A stretch of 39,855 nucleotides of DNA, from positions 1 through 39,855 of the forward strand of contig JAUIIC010000009.1 of NCBI GenBank assembly GCA_030431935.1, in the 5' to 3' direction. Under the pieces are notes generated by a model. It made no database searches. It saw only the letters and a program-made list of their open reading frames with translations, and was not told the origin of the DNA. The first letter of the stretch is position 1, and every line of letters starts with the position of its first letter. The translations under genes and the position numbers were made by a program. This document shows positions 15,687 to 23,633 of the stretch, one piece after another. This DNA comes from Alphaproteobacteria bacterium. Its GTDB lineage: Bacteria > Pseudomonadota > Alphaproteobacteria > Rhodobacterales > Rhodobacteraceae.

Positions 15687-17162
15687 ATGCTCGACGACCT
15701 GCACCGCACCAAGACCCTTCGGGGCATGTATATCGGCGGCGAATGGCGCCCCTCGGCCCGCACGTTCGACGATGTAAACCCCTCTGACGGCAGCATTTTC
15801 GCCAAGGCGCCAGAGGGCGGCCGGGCCGAGGCGCGCGCCGCGATAGAGGCTGCCCAGCGCGCCTTTCCCGCCTGGTCCGCCCGGCCCTTCCACGAACGCG
15901 CGCACGCCATGCTGAAGATCGCCGACGTCTGGGAGCGCCGCGCCCCCGACTTCGTCGCCGCCGCCCAGTCCGAAGGCGGCGGCTGGTTCGGCAAGGGCAT
16001 GTTCGAGGCCGGCTACGTCGCCGAAGTTTTCCGAGCCGCCGCAGGGGTTTGCTATGGTCCCATCGGCGAGGTGCTGCCTTCGGAACACGGCAAGGTGTCG
16101 ACCGCCGTGCGCTATCCGATGGGCGTGGTCAGCGTCATCTCGCCGTGGAACATGCCGGGCATCCTGACCTCGCGCGGCTTTGCCTTTCCTATGGCCGCGG
16201 GCAACACCATCGTGCTCAAGCCGTCCGAGGACACGCCCTATGCCGGCGGGCTGTTCTTTGCCGAAGTGCTTGAAGAGGCAGGGATTCCCGCCGGTGTCTT
16301 CAACGTCGTCACCTGCTCGCGCGACAACGTGCAGGAGATGGGCGACGAGCTGGTCGAGAACCCGCTGGTCAAGGGCATCTCCTTCACCGGCTCGACCCCC
16401 GTAGGCCGCCAGATCGCGGCGCGCGCGGGGGCGCATCTGAAGAAGGCTTGTGTCGAGCTTGGCGGCAAGGACAGCCTGATCGTGCTGGAAGACGCCGACA
16501 TGGACCGCGCCACCAGTGCCGCCAGCTTCGGCAGCTTCATGCACCAGGGCCAGATCTGCATGTCGGTCGAGAAGGTGCTGGTGCAGGAAAGCGTCTATCC
16601 CGAGTTCCTGCGCCGCTTCGTCGAACGCGCCGCACGGCTGAAGACCGGAAACGTCGCCGACAAGTCGAACGTCATCGGCCCGATGATCAACGACCGCCAG
16701 GTCGCGCGGGTGAAGCACCAGATCGAGGATGCACTGGCCAAGGGCGCGAAACTGGCGCTTGGCGGTACGGTGCGCGACCGCTTCGTGGAGCCGACGATCC
16801 TGACCAACGTCACCCCCGACATGGCCGTCTGGCAAGACGAGACCTTCGGCCCCGTCGCCGTGGTCGTGCCCTTCCGCACCGATGCCGAGGCCATCGCGCT
16901 CAACAACGACACCGAATACGGGCTGTCGGCGGGCATCATCACCGCCGACGAGGATCGGGCACTTGCGATGGCGGCGCGGCTGGAAACCGGCATGTGCCAC
17001 GTCAACTGCTCGTCCATCAATGACGAGCCGCACGTGCCCTTCGGCGGTACCAAGGCCTCGGGCGTGGGCCGGCACGGGGGCCGCTGGTCGATGGAAACCT
17101 TCACCGAGACGCGCTGGATCACGCTCGACCGTGGCGGCCGTCCCTTCCCGCCGGTGTTCTGA
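15687..17162 (+). CDS. Aldehyde dehydrogenase
   Basis: This 491-residue aldehyde dehydrogenase is of full family length. Motifs are VVSVISPWNMPGILTSRGFAF, GNTIVLKPSEDTP, SFTGSTPVGRQIA, general-base Glu257 in CVELGGKDS, nucleophile Cys291 in HQGQICMS, ETFGPVAVVVPF, and PFGGTKASGVGRHGG near the end. It is a second, clearly different paralogue of the operon's first gene. Together with the following alcohol-dehydrogenase-like SDR it could complete alcohol to aldehyde to acid oxidation. The substrate is not determined. AAGGAAGG in the end of livF is its ribosome-binding site, and its TGA overlaps the next ATG (TGATG). Confidence 0.88.
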   Translation: MLDDLHRTKTLRGMYIGGEWRPSARTFDDVNPSDGSIFAKAPEGGRAEARAAIEAAQRAFPAWSARPFHERAHAMLKIADVWERRAPDFVAAAQSEGGGWFGKGMFEAGYVAEVFRAAAGVCYGPIGEVLPSEHGKVSTAVRYPMGVVSVISPWNMPGILTSRGFAFPMAAGNTIVLKPSEDTPYAGGLFFAEVLEEAGIPAGVFNVVTCSRDNVQEMGDELVENPLVKGISFTGSTPVGRQIAARAGAHLKKACVELGGKDSLIVLEDADMDRATSAASFGSFMHQGQICMSVEKVLVQESVYPEFLRRFVERAARLKTGNVADKSNVIGPMINDRQVARVKHQIEDALAKGAKLALGGTVRDRFVEPTILTNVTPDMAVWQDETFGPVAVVVPFRTDAEAIALNNDTEYGLSAGIITADEDRALAMAARLETGMCHVNCSSINDEPHVPFGGTKASGVGRHGGRWSMETFTETRWITLDRGGRPFPPVF

Positions 17163-17968
17163 TGGCGGCGTCCTGGGAAACCGGCCTACTGTTGAAGGGC
17201 AAGACGATCGTCGTCACCGGCTCGGCCTCGGGCATCGGGCTGGAGACCGCGCGGCTGTGCACCAAGCTTGGCGCCACGGTGCTGGGCGTGGACCTGACCA
17301 AGCGTTTCGATCATGTCGAGGAGTTCTACCGCGCCGACCTGTCGGATGCGCGCACCATCGACGCGCTGGTCGATGCGCTGCCCCAGGGCATCGACGGGCT
17401 GGCCAACATCGCCGGTCTGCCGCCCACCGCCCCGGCGGAAAAGGTGCTGAACGTCAACCTCTTCGGTCTGAAGCGCCTGACGCTGGGCCTGATCCCCAAG
17501 CTGTGCAAGGGCGCAAGCATCGTGAACCTCGCCTCGCTGGCGGGCTTCGGCTGGCCGCAATCGACAGAGGCGATCAAGGCCAGCGAGCACGCGGACATGG
17601 ACGCGCTTGGCCCATTCATGGACCGCTACGAGATCACCAACGCCGGCGGGCGCAGCTATTTCTTTTCCAAGGAAGCGCTGATCGTCTGGACGATGCAGAA
17701 CCGCTGGACCTGGCGTGACCGGGGCATCCGGATGAACACCGTCAGCCCCGGCCCGGTCGATACCCCGATCCTGGGCGACTTCCTTGAAACGCTCGGCGCC
17801 CGCGCCGAGGAGGACGCCCGCGTGATGGACCGCCCCGGCACGCCGCAGGACATCGCGCCCGTGGTCGCCTTTCTGCTGTCGGACATGACCAGCTGGATCC
17901 GTGGCACCAACATCCCCGTCGACGGGGGCATGTCGTCGAACATCCTGTGCGAAATGCACGGGCACTAA
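17162..17968 (+). CDS. SDR-family dehydrogenase, coniferyl-alcohol-dehydrogenase-like
   Basis: This 268-residue short-chain dehydrogenase has the cofactor motif TGSASGIG (19-26), NIAG (82-85), Ser125 and Y166-x3-K170 (SYFFSKEALIVW). An extended segment between Ser and Tyr and the tail RMNTVSPGPVDTPILGDFLETLG...INIPVDGG-type pattern resemble, from memory, CalA-type coniferyl alcohol dehydrogenases and 3-alpha-hydroxysteroid dehydrogenases. It would reversibly oxidise an alcohol with NAD(P). It follows the aldehyde dehydrogenase with a one-base overlap and precedes the flotillin gene by 16 bases. The substrate call is tentative; the family call is firm. Confidence 0.83.
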   Translation: MAASWETGLLLKGKTIVVTGSASGIGLETARLCTKLGATVLGVDLTKRFDHVEEFYRADLSDARTIDALVDALPQGIDGLANIAGLPPTAPAEKVLNVNLFGLKRLTLGLIPKLCKGASIVNLASLAGFGWPQSTEAIKASEHADMDALGPFMDRYEITNAGGRSYFFSKEALIVWTMQNRWTWRDRGIRMNTVSPGPVDTPILGDFLETLGARAEEDARVMDRPGTPQDIAPVVAFLLSDMTSWIRGTNIPVDGGMSSNILCEMHGH

Positions 17969-17984
17969 CGGAGGAGACCGAGAA

Positions 17985-19544
17985 ATGTCGGCCCTGGCCT
18001 GGATCATCCTTCTGATCGCGATCGTCGCCGTCCTGGTGGTGCTTGCGGCATGGTTCTACGAACGCGCCACCAACGAGGTGAGCCTTGTGAAGACCGGCGT
18101 CGGCGGCCGCAAGGTCGTGATCGACGGCGGCACACTGGCGATCCCCTATTTCCACGAGATCACGCGCGTGAACATGCAGACGCTGCGGCTGTCCGTGGCG
18201 CGGACCGCCGACCAGTCTCTCATCACCAACGACCGCTTGCGGGTGGACGTGGGGGCCGAGTTCTACGTCTCGGTCCAGCCCGAGGCCGAGGCCATCGCCC
18301 GCGCCGCGCAGACGCTGGGCAAGCGGCTCTTCCAGCCCGACCAGTTGCGCGCGCTGATCGACGGGATGCTGGTGGATGCCATGCGCTCGGTCGCGGCGCG
18401 GCTGACGATGGACGAGTTGCACGAGAACCGCGCGCAGTTCGTGGCCGAGGTGCGGGCCGCGCTGGTCGAGCCGCTGGGCCGCTACGGGCTTCAGATCGAC
18501 AGCGTGTCGCTTTCGGCGCTGGACCAGACGCCGTTTTCAGCGCTGGACGAGAACAACGCCTTCAACGCGGTCGGCATGCGCAAGCTGGCCGAGGTGATCG
18601 CCAAGTCCAAGAAGGAACGCGCCGAGATCGAAAGCGACAGCGAGGTCAGCGTCCGCCGCGCCGCCATGGAAGCGGCCAAGCGCAAGCTGGAGATCGACCT
18701 TGACCAGCGCCGCGCGGAAATCGCGCAGACGCAAGAAATCGAAACGCTGATGGCCGCGCAACTGGCTGAAGTGGCCCAGAAAAAGGCCGACAGCGAGCGG
18801 ACGGCGGCACAGGCGCGCATCCGCATGGAGACCGACATACAGGCCGCCGACATCGCCCGCGAACAGCAGATCCGCGAGGCCGAGATCGCACAGTCGCGCG
18901 CGCTGGAACTGGCCGAACGCGACCGCCAGATCAAGCTCAGCGAGAAGAGCCAGGAGGAAAGCCGCGCCCAGGCCGAGGCCGATACCGCCCGCGCCGAGGC
19001 CGTGAAGGCCGCCGAGGCGGTGCTGACCGCCCGCCAGATGGCCGAGGCCGAGCGGCGCAAGCGCCTGGCGCTGATCGCCGCCGAGGAACAGGCAGAGGCA
19101 GCCGCCGCCAAGGCACGCATCACGGCCGCCAGCGACAAGGCCACCGCCGCCGACCGCACCGCCGCCAAGCGCGAGGAAGCCGAGGCGATGAAGGCCATGG
19201 AACTGGCCCGCGCCGAGGCCACCCGCGCCCGGATCGAGGCCGAGAACGCGCGCTCCGACGCGATCGTGGCGATGGAGCTGGAAAAGGCCCGGCTGGAGGC
19301 GATGCCGCGCATCATGGCCGAGATGGTCAAGCCCGCCGAGAAGATCGACCGCATCAGCGTCAACCACATCAGCGGCGGGCTGCGCGACCGGGGCGACGGC
19401 GCGGCGCCCCTGTCGCCGGTGAACCAGACCATCGAGTCGATCATGGACATGGCGCTGCAGCTGCCCACCCTGCAGAAGCTGGGTGAGACGGTCAGCGCGA
19501 ACCTGTCCGGCGTGTCCGGAAAGGGTTCGAAAACGGGCGACTAG
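17985..19544 (+). CDS. Flotillin / SPFH-domain protein (YqiK-like)
   Basis: This 519-residue protein has one N-terminal membrane anchor (ALAWIILLIAIVAVLVVLAAWFY), an SPFH domain (EVSLVKTGVGGRKVVIDGGTLAIPYFHEITRVNMQTLRL..., to ~200), then a very long charged Ala/Glu/Arg coiled coil (~210-460) and a short tail. This matches YqiK/flotillin scaffolds, which form oligomeric membrane microdomains. An NfeD-type partner, frequent beside such genes, is not visible. The start ATG follows GGAGGAG, 16 bases after the SDR, so it looks like the last gene of the transporter/dehydrogenase operon. That is unusual company for a flotillin. Its TAG stop lies in the end of an inverted-repeat element. Confidence 0.88.
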   Translation: MSALAWIILLIAIVAVLVVLAAWFYERATNEVSLVKTGVGGRKVVIDGGTLAIPYFHEITRVNMQTLRLSVARTADQSLITNDRLRVDVGAEFYVSVQPEAEAIARAAQTLGKRLFQPDQLRALIDGMLVDAMRSVAARLTMDELHENRAQFVAEVRAALVEPLGRYGLQIDSVSLSALDQTPFSALDENNAFNAVGMRKLAEVIAKSKKERAEIESDSEVSVRRAAMEAAKRKLEIDLDQRRAEIAQTQEIETLMAAQLAEVAQKKADSERTAAQARIRMETDIQAADIAREQQIREAEIAQSRALELAERDRQIKLSEKSQEESRAQAEADTARAEAVKAAEAVLTARQMAEAERRKRLALIAAEEQAEAAAAKARITAASDKATAADRTAAKREEAEAMKAMELARAEATRARIEAENARSDAIVAMELEKARLEAMPRIMAEMVKPAEKIDRISVNHISGGLRDRGDGAAPLSPVNQTIESIMDMALQLPTLQKLGETVSANLSGVSGKGSKTGD

Positions 19545-19658
19545 AGCGTATCGCACTCAATCGGATTCGAGACCTCGCCAAGGCAGATGAGGCAGCGTTT
19601 GTGAAACCAAACGCGTTCGTCTACCTTGGCGAGGACGATTGTGTGCGAAACGCTCTAG
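19541..19658. mobile_element. MITE-like 118-bp inverted-repeat element between convergent genes
   Basis: The segment starts CTAGAGCGTATCGCACTCAA and its reverse complement starts CTAGAGCGTTTCGCACACAA; the outer ~23-bp arms differ at two positions. Inner arms (CTCGCCAAGG / CCTTGGCGAG) and a central hairpin (GCGTTTG-TGAAAC-CAAACGC) make the whole unit foldable. It carries no gene. The outer CTAG is palindromic and would suit a YTAR target of IS5-group elements, an inference. Its terminal TAG forms the stop codons of both flanking convergent genes (19542-19544 plus, 19655-19657 minus). It may also act as a bidirectional terminator. Confidence 0.75.
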
Positions 19659-21319
19659 CCGGCTCCCGGTTCCGTTTCGGGACCGGGGCGCCTGCCATAG
19701 AACGGCAGGGCCGAGGGCGGCGCCTCTGCCTCGTCCCAGGCGCCCAGCAGGATGCCGCGCGCGGGGGACCGGCCGCGTTCCGTTACGATCTCTTCGGGGC
19801 TCATCGTGGTGCGCTGCGACAGGCGGCGCGCCCAGTCCGAAAGGTGAGCCGCCATTTCGGCACGCACGCCCGCATGGGCGGGGTCGGTGCCCAGATCGTG
19901 CAACTCGTCCGGGTCGCTGTCCAGGTCGAACAGCATGGGCCGGAACCCCTCGGCATGGATGTATTTCCAGCGCACCGTCACCACCATGAACTGGCGCGGG
20001 TCGTCCACCTGCGTGGCCAGCGCCTCCATCGCCGGGGTGATGCCGTAGTCATTCTCCGAGATCGCGTAACTGCGCCATTTCTCTGGCTTTTCCCCGTGCA
20101 GGAACGGGGTCAGAGAGCGGCCTTCGAGGATATGCGGACGGGCCGTGCCGCCGGCGACCTCAACGAAGGTGGGGGCCAGGTCGATCGATTCCACCAGCGC
20201 ATCGCAGGTGGTGCCGCGCGTGGCGTCGGCCTCGGGCGACGGGTCGCGGATGATGAGCGGCACCTTGGCCGAGCAGTCGTGGAACATGTCCTTCTCGCCC
20301 ATCCAGTGGTCGCCCAGATAGTCGCCATGGTCCGAGGTGAGCACGATCAGCGTGTCGTCCCAGCGCCCCGTCTCCTTCAGCCAGGCAAAGAGGCGGCCCA
20401 TCTGGTCGTCGCACTGCTTGATAAGCCCCATGTAGGCCGGGATCACGGTTTCGCGCACCTCGTCGCGCGAGAATGACCGCGACACCCGGCCTTCGATATA
20501 GGCGCGGAAGACCGGGTGGGTGTCGGCCAGTTCAGCGTCCGAACGGTTGACCCGGATCACGTGTTCCGGCCCGTACATGTCGTTGTAGGGCGGCGGCGCG
20601 ATATAGGGCCAGTGGGGCTTGATGTAGCTCAGGTGCAGGCACCACGGCGTGTCGCCGGCCTGCTCCATGAACTCGATCGCGCGGGTGGTCATGTAGGGGG
20701 TTTCGCTGTCCTCCTCGCGGATCTCGGCAGGGGCGCGGGCGTTCTTCAGGAACCAGCCCGAAAGCACGTTTCCATCCGCGTCACGGGCGGAATTTGCGAA
20801 GTCGTGCCAGGGGTTTGGACCGGGATAGCCCCGCTCGCGCAGCCAGTCGTTGTAGCGTTCGGCGCCATGTTCGTCATACAGGCCCTCGGGCCCCTCGGGG
20901 CGCATCCCGTCGTCGCGTTCCCAGACGTCGAAGCCGCATTGCTCGGCCCTGAGGCCGATGATGCTGTCGCGCGGGATGCCGAGGCGCAGCATGCCCTCGT
21001 CATCGGCCTTCATGTGGGTCTTGCCGACCAGCCAGCAGTCCATCCCGGCGGCGCGCAGGTGGTCGCCCATCGTGTGCTCGCCGACCTTGAGCGGCACGCG
21101 GTTCCAGGTGGCGCCGTGGGAGTGGCAGTAGCGGCCGGTGTAGAAGGACATGCGGGAGGCGCCGCAGACGGGGGACTGGACATAGGCGCGGGTGAAGCGG
21201 ACACCCTCGGCGGCGAGCGCGTCGATGTGCGGGGTGTGCAGGTGGGGGTGGCCGGCGCAGGACAGGTAGTCCCAGCGCAACTGGTCGAACATGATGAAAA
21301 GTATGTTCTTTTTGCCCAT
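19655..21319 (-). CDS. Type I sulfatase / phosphonate monoester hydrolase-like
   Basis: This 554-residue alkaline-phosphatase-superfamily hydrolase has the formylglycine site C52-G-A-S-R56 (SPVCGASRMSFYTGRY), where Cys is converted to the catalytic aldehyde hydrate. Metal and substrate residues are visible at D12 (FDQLRWD), K100/H102 (VGKTHMK), K234/H236 (IKPHWPY) and D330/H331 (TSDHGDYLGDH). It has no signal peptide, so it is probably cytoplasmic, as for BetC-like choline sulfatases and phosphonate monoester hydrolases. The substrate is undetermined. GAGGAGG precedes the ATG. It is the last gene of the LacI-containing operon, though a 216-base gap separates it from the MetE-like gene and it might have its own promoter. 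Confidence 0.85.
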   Translation of the reverse strand: MGKKNILFIMFDQLRWDYLSCAGHPHLHTPHIDALAAEGVRFTRAYVQSPVCGASRMSFYTGRYCHSHGATWNRVPLKVGEHTMGDHLRAAGMDCWLVGKTHMKADDEGMLRLGIPRDSIIGLRAEQCGFDVWERDDGMRPEGPEGLYDEHGAERYNDWLRERGYPGPNPWHDFANSARDADGNVLSGWFLKNARAPAEIREEDSETPYMTTRAIEFMEQAGDTPWCLHLSYIKPHWPYIAPPPYNDMYGPEHVIRVNRSDAELADTHPVFRAYIEGRVSRSFSRDEVRETVIPAYMGLIKQCDDQMGRLFAWLKETGRWDDTLIVLTSDHGDYLGDHWMGEKDMFHDCSAKVPLIIRDPSPEADATRGTTCDALVESIDLAPTFVEVAGGTARPHILEGRSLTPFLHGEKPEKWRSYAISENDYGITPAMEALATQVDDPRQFMVVTVRWKYIHAEGFRPMLFDLDSDPDELHDLGTDPAHAGVRAEMAAHLSDWARRLSQRTTMSPEEIVTERGRSPARGILLGAWDEAEAPPSALPFYGRRPGPETEPGAG

Positions 21320-21535
21320 GGCTTCCTCCTCTGGCCTGCGCCCGGGTGCAGGCTAGGCGGTGCGTGAGGGCTTGTCGAACACTTGTCGGCGCCCCCTTGG
21401 GCGAATCGGGGTTAACAGCCTGAAAAGGCGGGAAAACCCCGTGCGGCATCACGTCGGCATAACGTCGGCATCGCGTCGGCGCAAGCGGCGCGAAAGCCGG
21501 GGTTAACGGGGCGCGCGGCGGCGGCGCGCCGCCGG
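21320..21535. other. Intergenic region with repeats between MetE-like and sulfatase genes
   Basis: No gene was found in these 216 bases. They hold a 10-bp direct repeat CGGGGTTAAC (21407-21416 and 21498-21507), the 11-bp-period repeat at 21444-21482, and a 16-bp GC palindrome (CGGCGGCGCGCCGCCG, 21519-21534) immediately beyond the MetE-like stop codon. The last could be a hairpin at the end of that transcript, but it has no T tract on either side. Confidence 0.6.
21444..21482 (-). repeat. 11-bp-period tandem repeat, second copy
   Basis: On the minus strand this 39-bp block reads as four tandem 11-base units of consensus ATGCCGACGTG. It agrees with the block at 15525-15563 at 36 of 39 positions, in the opposite orientation. 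Here it is non-coding. Confidence 0.85.
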
Positions 21536-22657
21536 TCAGGCGGTGGCGTGCGCGCCCTCGGCCAGGGTGGCGAGCTTGGCCCATGCAATCTCGGGGTCGA
21601 CCGCGCCGAAGCCCGCGAAGGTGCCGAAGCCGCAATCGGACCCGGCGATCACCCGATCCGCCCCGACGATGTCGGTGAACCGTTCCAGCCGCTGGCGCAC
21701 CAGGTCGGGGTGTTCCACGAAATTCGTCGTCGTGTCGACGACGCCGGGCACCAGCACCTTGTCCTCGGGGATGTCGGCGGCGCGGTCGCGGAACACGGCC
21801 CATTCGTGCCCGTGGCGGGGGTTCGACGTCTCGAAGAGCACATAGCGCGCCTTGGCCGACATCAGCGTGTCGAACATGGTGGCCATGGGAATGTCGCAGA
21901 CATGCGGGCCTTCGTAGTTGCCCCAGCAGATATGGATGCGCACCCGGTCCTCGGGCACGTCCGCCAGCGCGTGGTTCAGCGCCTCGACATGGGCGGCGGC
22001 GACGCGGACGAACTCGGCGTCCGAGAGATCGGTGAAGAGCATGTGCCGCGACAGGGCGAGGTCGGGGCAATCGAGCTGCAGGTCGAGCCCGGCGGCGACG
22101 ATGGTTTCATACTCGGCCTTCATCGCGTCGGCGAGCGCGGCGAGATAGGCGTCGCGCGTCGGGTAGAAATCGTTCTGCAGGAAGAGCGAGATCACCCCCG
22201 GCGAGGCCGCGTTCATGAAGCCGCGCTCGGCCCCGTGCGCGTCCATCGCGGCGCGCAGGTTGGCGATGTCCTTTTCCAGTTCGCCCTGCCCTTTCGATCG
22301 CACCTCTCCGACGCACATCGGGCGGGAATATTGCGGGGTGCCGCCCGATTTCGCGATGCGGTCGAGGAAGGAGGGATAAAGCTTCAGGTCGGCGGGCGCG
22401 TTGCGCGGGCTGTCGCCGTCAAAGCCGGTGTAGCGGTCCTTGACGTAGGTGGCATAGCTGATCTTGGAGGTTTCGCCATCGCTGACGATGTCGATGCCGG
22501 CGGCAACCTGGCGGCGCACCACATCGTCCACCGCGCGGGTCATCACCGCGTCGAAGGCGGCGGGGTCGTAGGCCTCGCCCCGTTCGCGGGCAAAAAGCTG
22601 GTCGACGACATCCTGGCTGCGCGGCAGGCTGCCGACATGGGTGGCGGCAAGGGGCAT
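21536..22657 (-). CDS. Cobalamin-independent methionine synthase-like protein (MetE C-terminal domain family)
   Basis: This 373-residue single-domain relative corresponds to the catalytic half of MetE; full MetE is about 750 residues. The zinc ligands are all present: H242 and C244 (RIHICWGNYEGPH), E276 (LFETSNPR) and C342 (GSDCGFGTF). The N-terminal AATHVGSLPRS and DGETSK segments also match the family. Such short proteins transfer methyl groups between small molecules or thiols, and many are not methionine synthases. The location within a catabolic operon, 19 bases after the bicupin gene, suggests a role in demethylating or methyl-handling of the substrate. AGGA precedes the start. Confidence 0.85.
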   Translation of the reverse strand: MPLAATHVGSLPRSQDVVDQLFARERGEAYDPAAFDAVMTRAVDDVVRRQVAAGIDIVSDGETSKISYATYVKDRYTGFDGDSPRNAPADLKLYPSFLDRIAKSGGTPQYSRPMCVGEVRSKGQGELEKDIANLRAAMDAHGAERGFMNAASPGVISLFLQNDFYPTRDAYLAALADAMKAEYETIVAAGLDLQLDCPDLALSRHMLFTDLSDAEFVRVAAAHVEALNHALADVPEDRVRIHICWGNYEGPHVCDIPMATMFDTLMSAKARYVLFETSNPRHGHEWAVFRDRAADIPEDKVLVPGVVDTTTNFVEHPDLVRQRLERFTDIVGADRVIAGSDCGFGTFAGFGAVDPEIAWAKLATLAEGAHATA

Positions 22658-22676
22658 GGGGTGTCCTTTCTGCGGG

Positions 22677-23633
22677 TCAGCCGCGCCAGGTGGCGCCGGC
22701 GGGATCGTCGGTGCCGATGACGCGGTAAAGCGCGGCCTCGCCGCTCATCGCCGGGGTGATGGAATGGGACTGGCCCGGAGGCACCAGCGCGGTGTCGCCG
22801 GGGGCGAGCGCGGTGGTGCCGCCGTCCCAGTCAAGCCGCCAGTGGCCGCGCACGGGCATCAGCACGGTGGCATGGTCGCGGGTTTCGGGCGCGGCGGGGG
22901 CATTGGCGCGGGTCAGGAACGTGACCTCGAAGCCGGGCTTGTCGCGCATGATGCCGGTTTCGCCGATCACGGTGACGGGGTCGCCCGACCGTGCCAGCGC
23001 GACCATGTCCCAGTAGCGGCGGACATGGCCGCCGATGACCTGCATGGGCGAGGGCTCGGGATAGGTGGAAAGCTGCTCCTCGGTCAGGAGCGGCATGGGC
23101 GCGACGCCCTCGGGCAGGGACTGGCCCTGCTTGGTGTCATAGAGCTTGCCCGCTTCGGACAGGACGAGGCCGTGGGCGCGGGCATCCTCGATCACCTGGG
23201 GGGCCCAGATCACGCCGCCGCCCGCGTCGTCGCCGCCGAGGATGGCCATAATCATCCCGTAGTCGGTGCCGATGTTCTCGAACCCGCGGAAGATGCCGGT
23301 GGGGATGTTGAAGATGTCGCCCTCTTCCAGCACCACGTCGCCCGCGTTGCCCCAGCGGCCCCAGAAGAAGCGCCAGCGCCCCGAGAGGACGAAGAACACC
23401 TCTGCCGTGCGGTGCGAATGCAGCGAGTTGCGGCATTTGGGCGGCTGGCCCGCCGCGCCGATGTTGAAGCCCGGCGTGTCGCGGATATGGACGTGCTGAT
23501 CGGGGGATTCCGAGACGCCGCCGCCGATGATCGTGAAGTTCTCCTTCTGGTCCGAGCCCGGCGTGTGGGCGTCGATGAAGGCGGTCTTGCAGGGGACGAG
23601 GTCGCCGTAGCGGACGACTTGGGGGGCGGTCAT
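22677..23633 (-). CDS. Bicupin protein
   Basis: The protein is 318 residues with two cupin halves. The first has a metal-type motif, H72-S-H74-x3-E78 (LHSHRTAEVFFVLSGRWRFFWG), but in its second motif (GDIFNIPTGIFRGFENIG) the fourth ligand His is Arg116. The second half shows a cupin barrel (TVLMPVRGHWRLDWDGG...LAPGDTALVPPGQSHSI) with His near the end. Relatives include ring-cleaving dioxygenases, isomerases and ligand-binding proteins; I cannot choose. The ATG at 23633 overlaps the upstream SnoaL-like stop by 4 bases (ATGA), so it belongs to the operon. A longer in-frame upstream reading would run through that gene and is rejected. Confidence 0.78.
   Translation of the reverse strand: MTAPQVVRYGDLVPCKTAFIDAHTPGSDQKENFTIIGGGVSESPDQHVHIRDTPGFNIGAAGQPPKCRNSLHSHRTAEVFFVLSGRWRFFWGRWGNAGDVVLEEGDIFNIPTGIFRGFENIGTDYGMIMAILGGDDAGGGVIWAPQVIEDARAHGLVLSEAGKLYDTKQGQSLPEGVAPMPLLTEEQLSTYPEPSPMQVIGGHVRRYWDMVALARSGDPVTVIGETGIMRDKPGFEVTFLTRANAPAAPETRDHATVLMPVRGHWRLDWDGGTTALAPGDTALVPPGQSHSITPAMSGEAALYRVIGTDDPAGATWRG

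Noticed and set aside
21536-22657. metE, full methionine synthase
   Set aside because: Only the zinc-binding catalytic half is present (373 residues), and short homologues often have other methyl-transfer roles.
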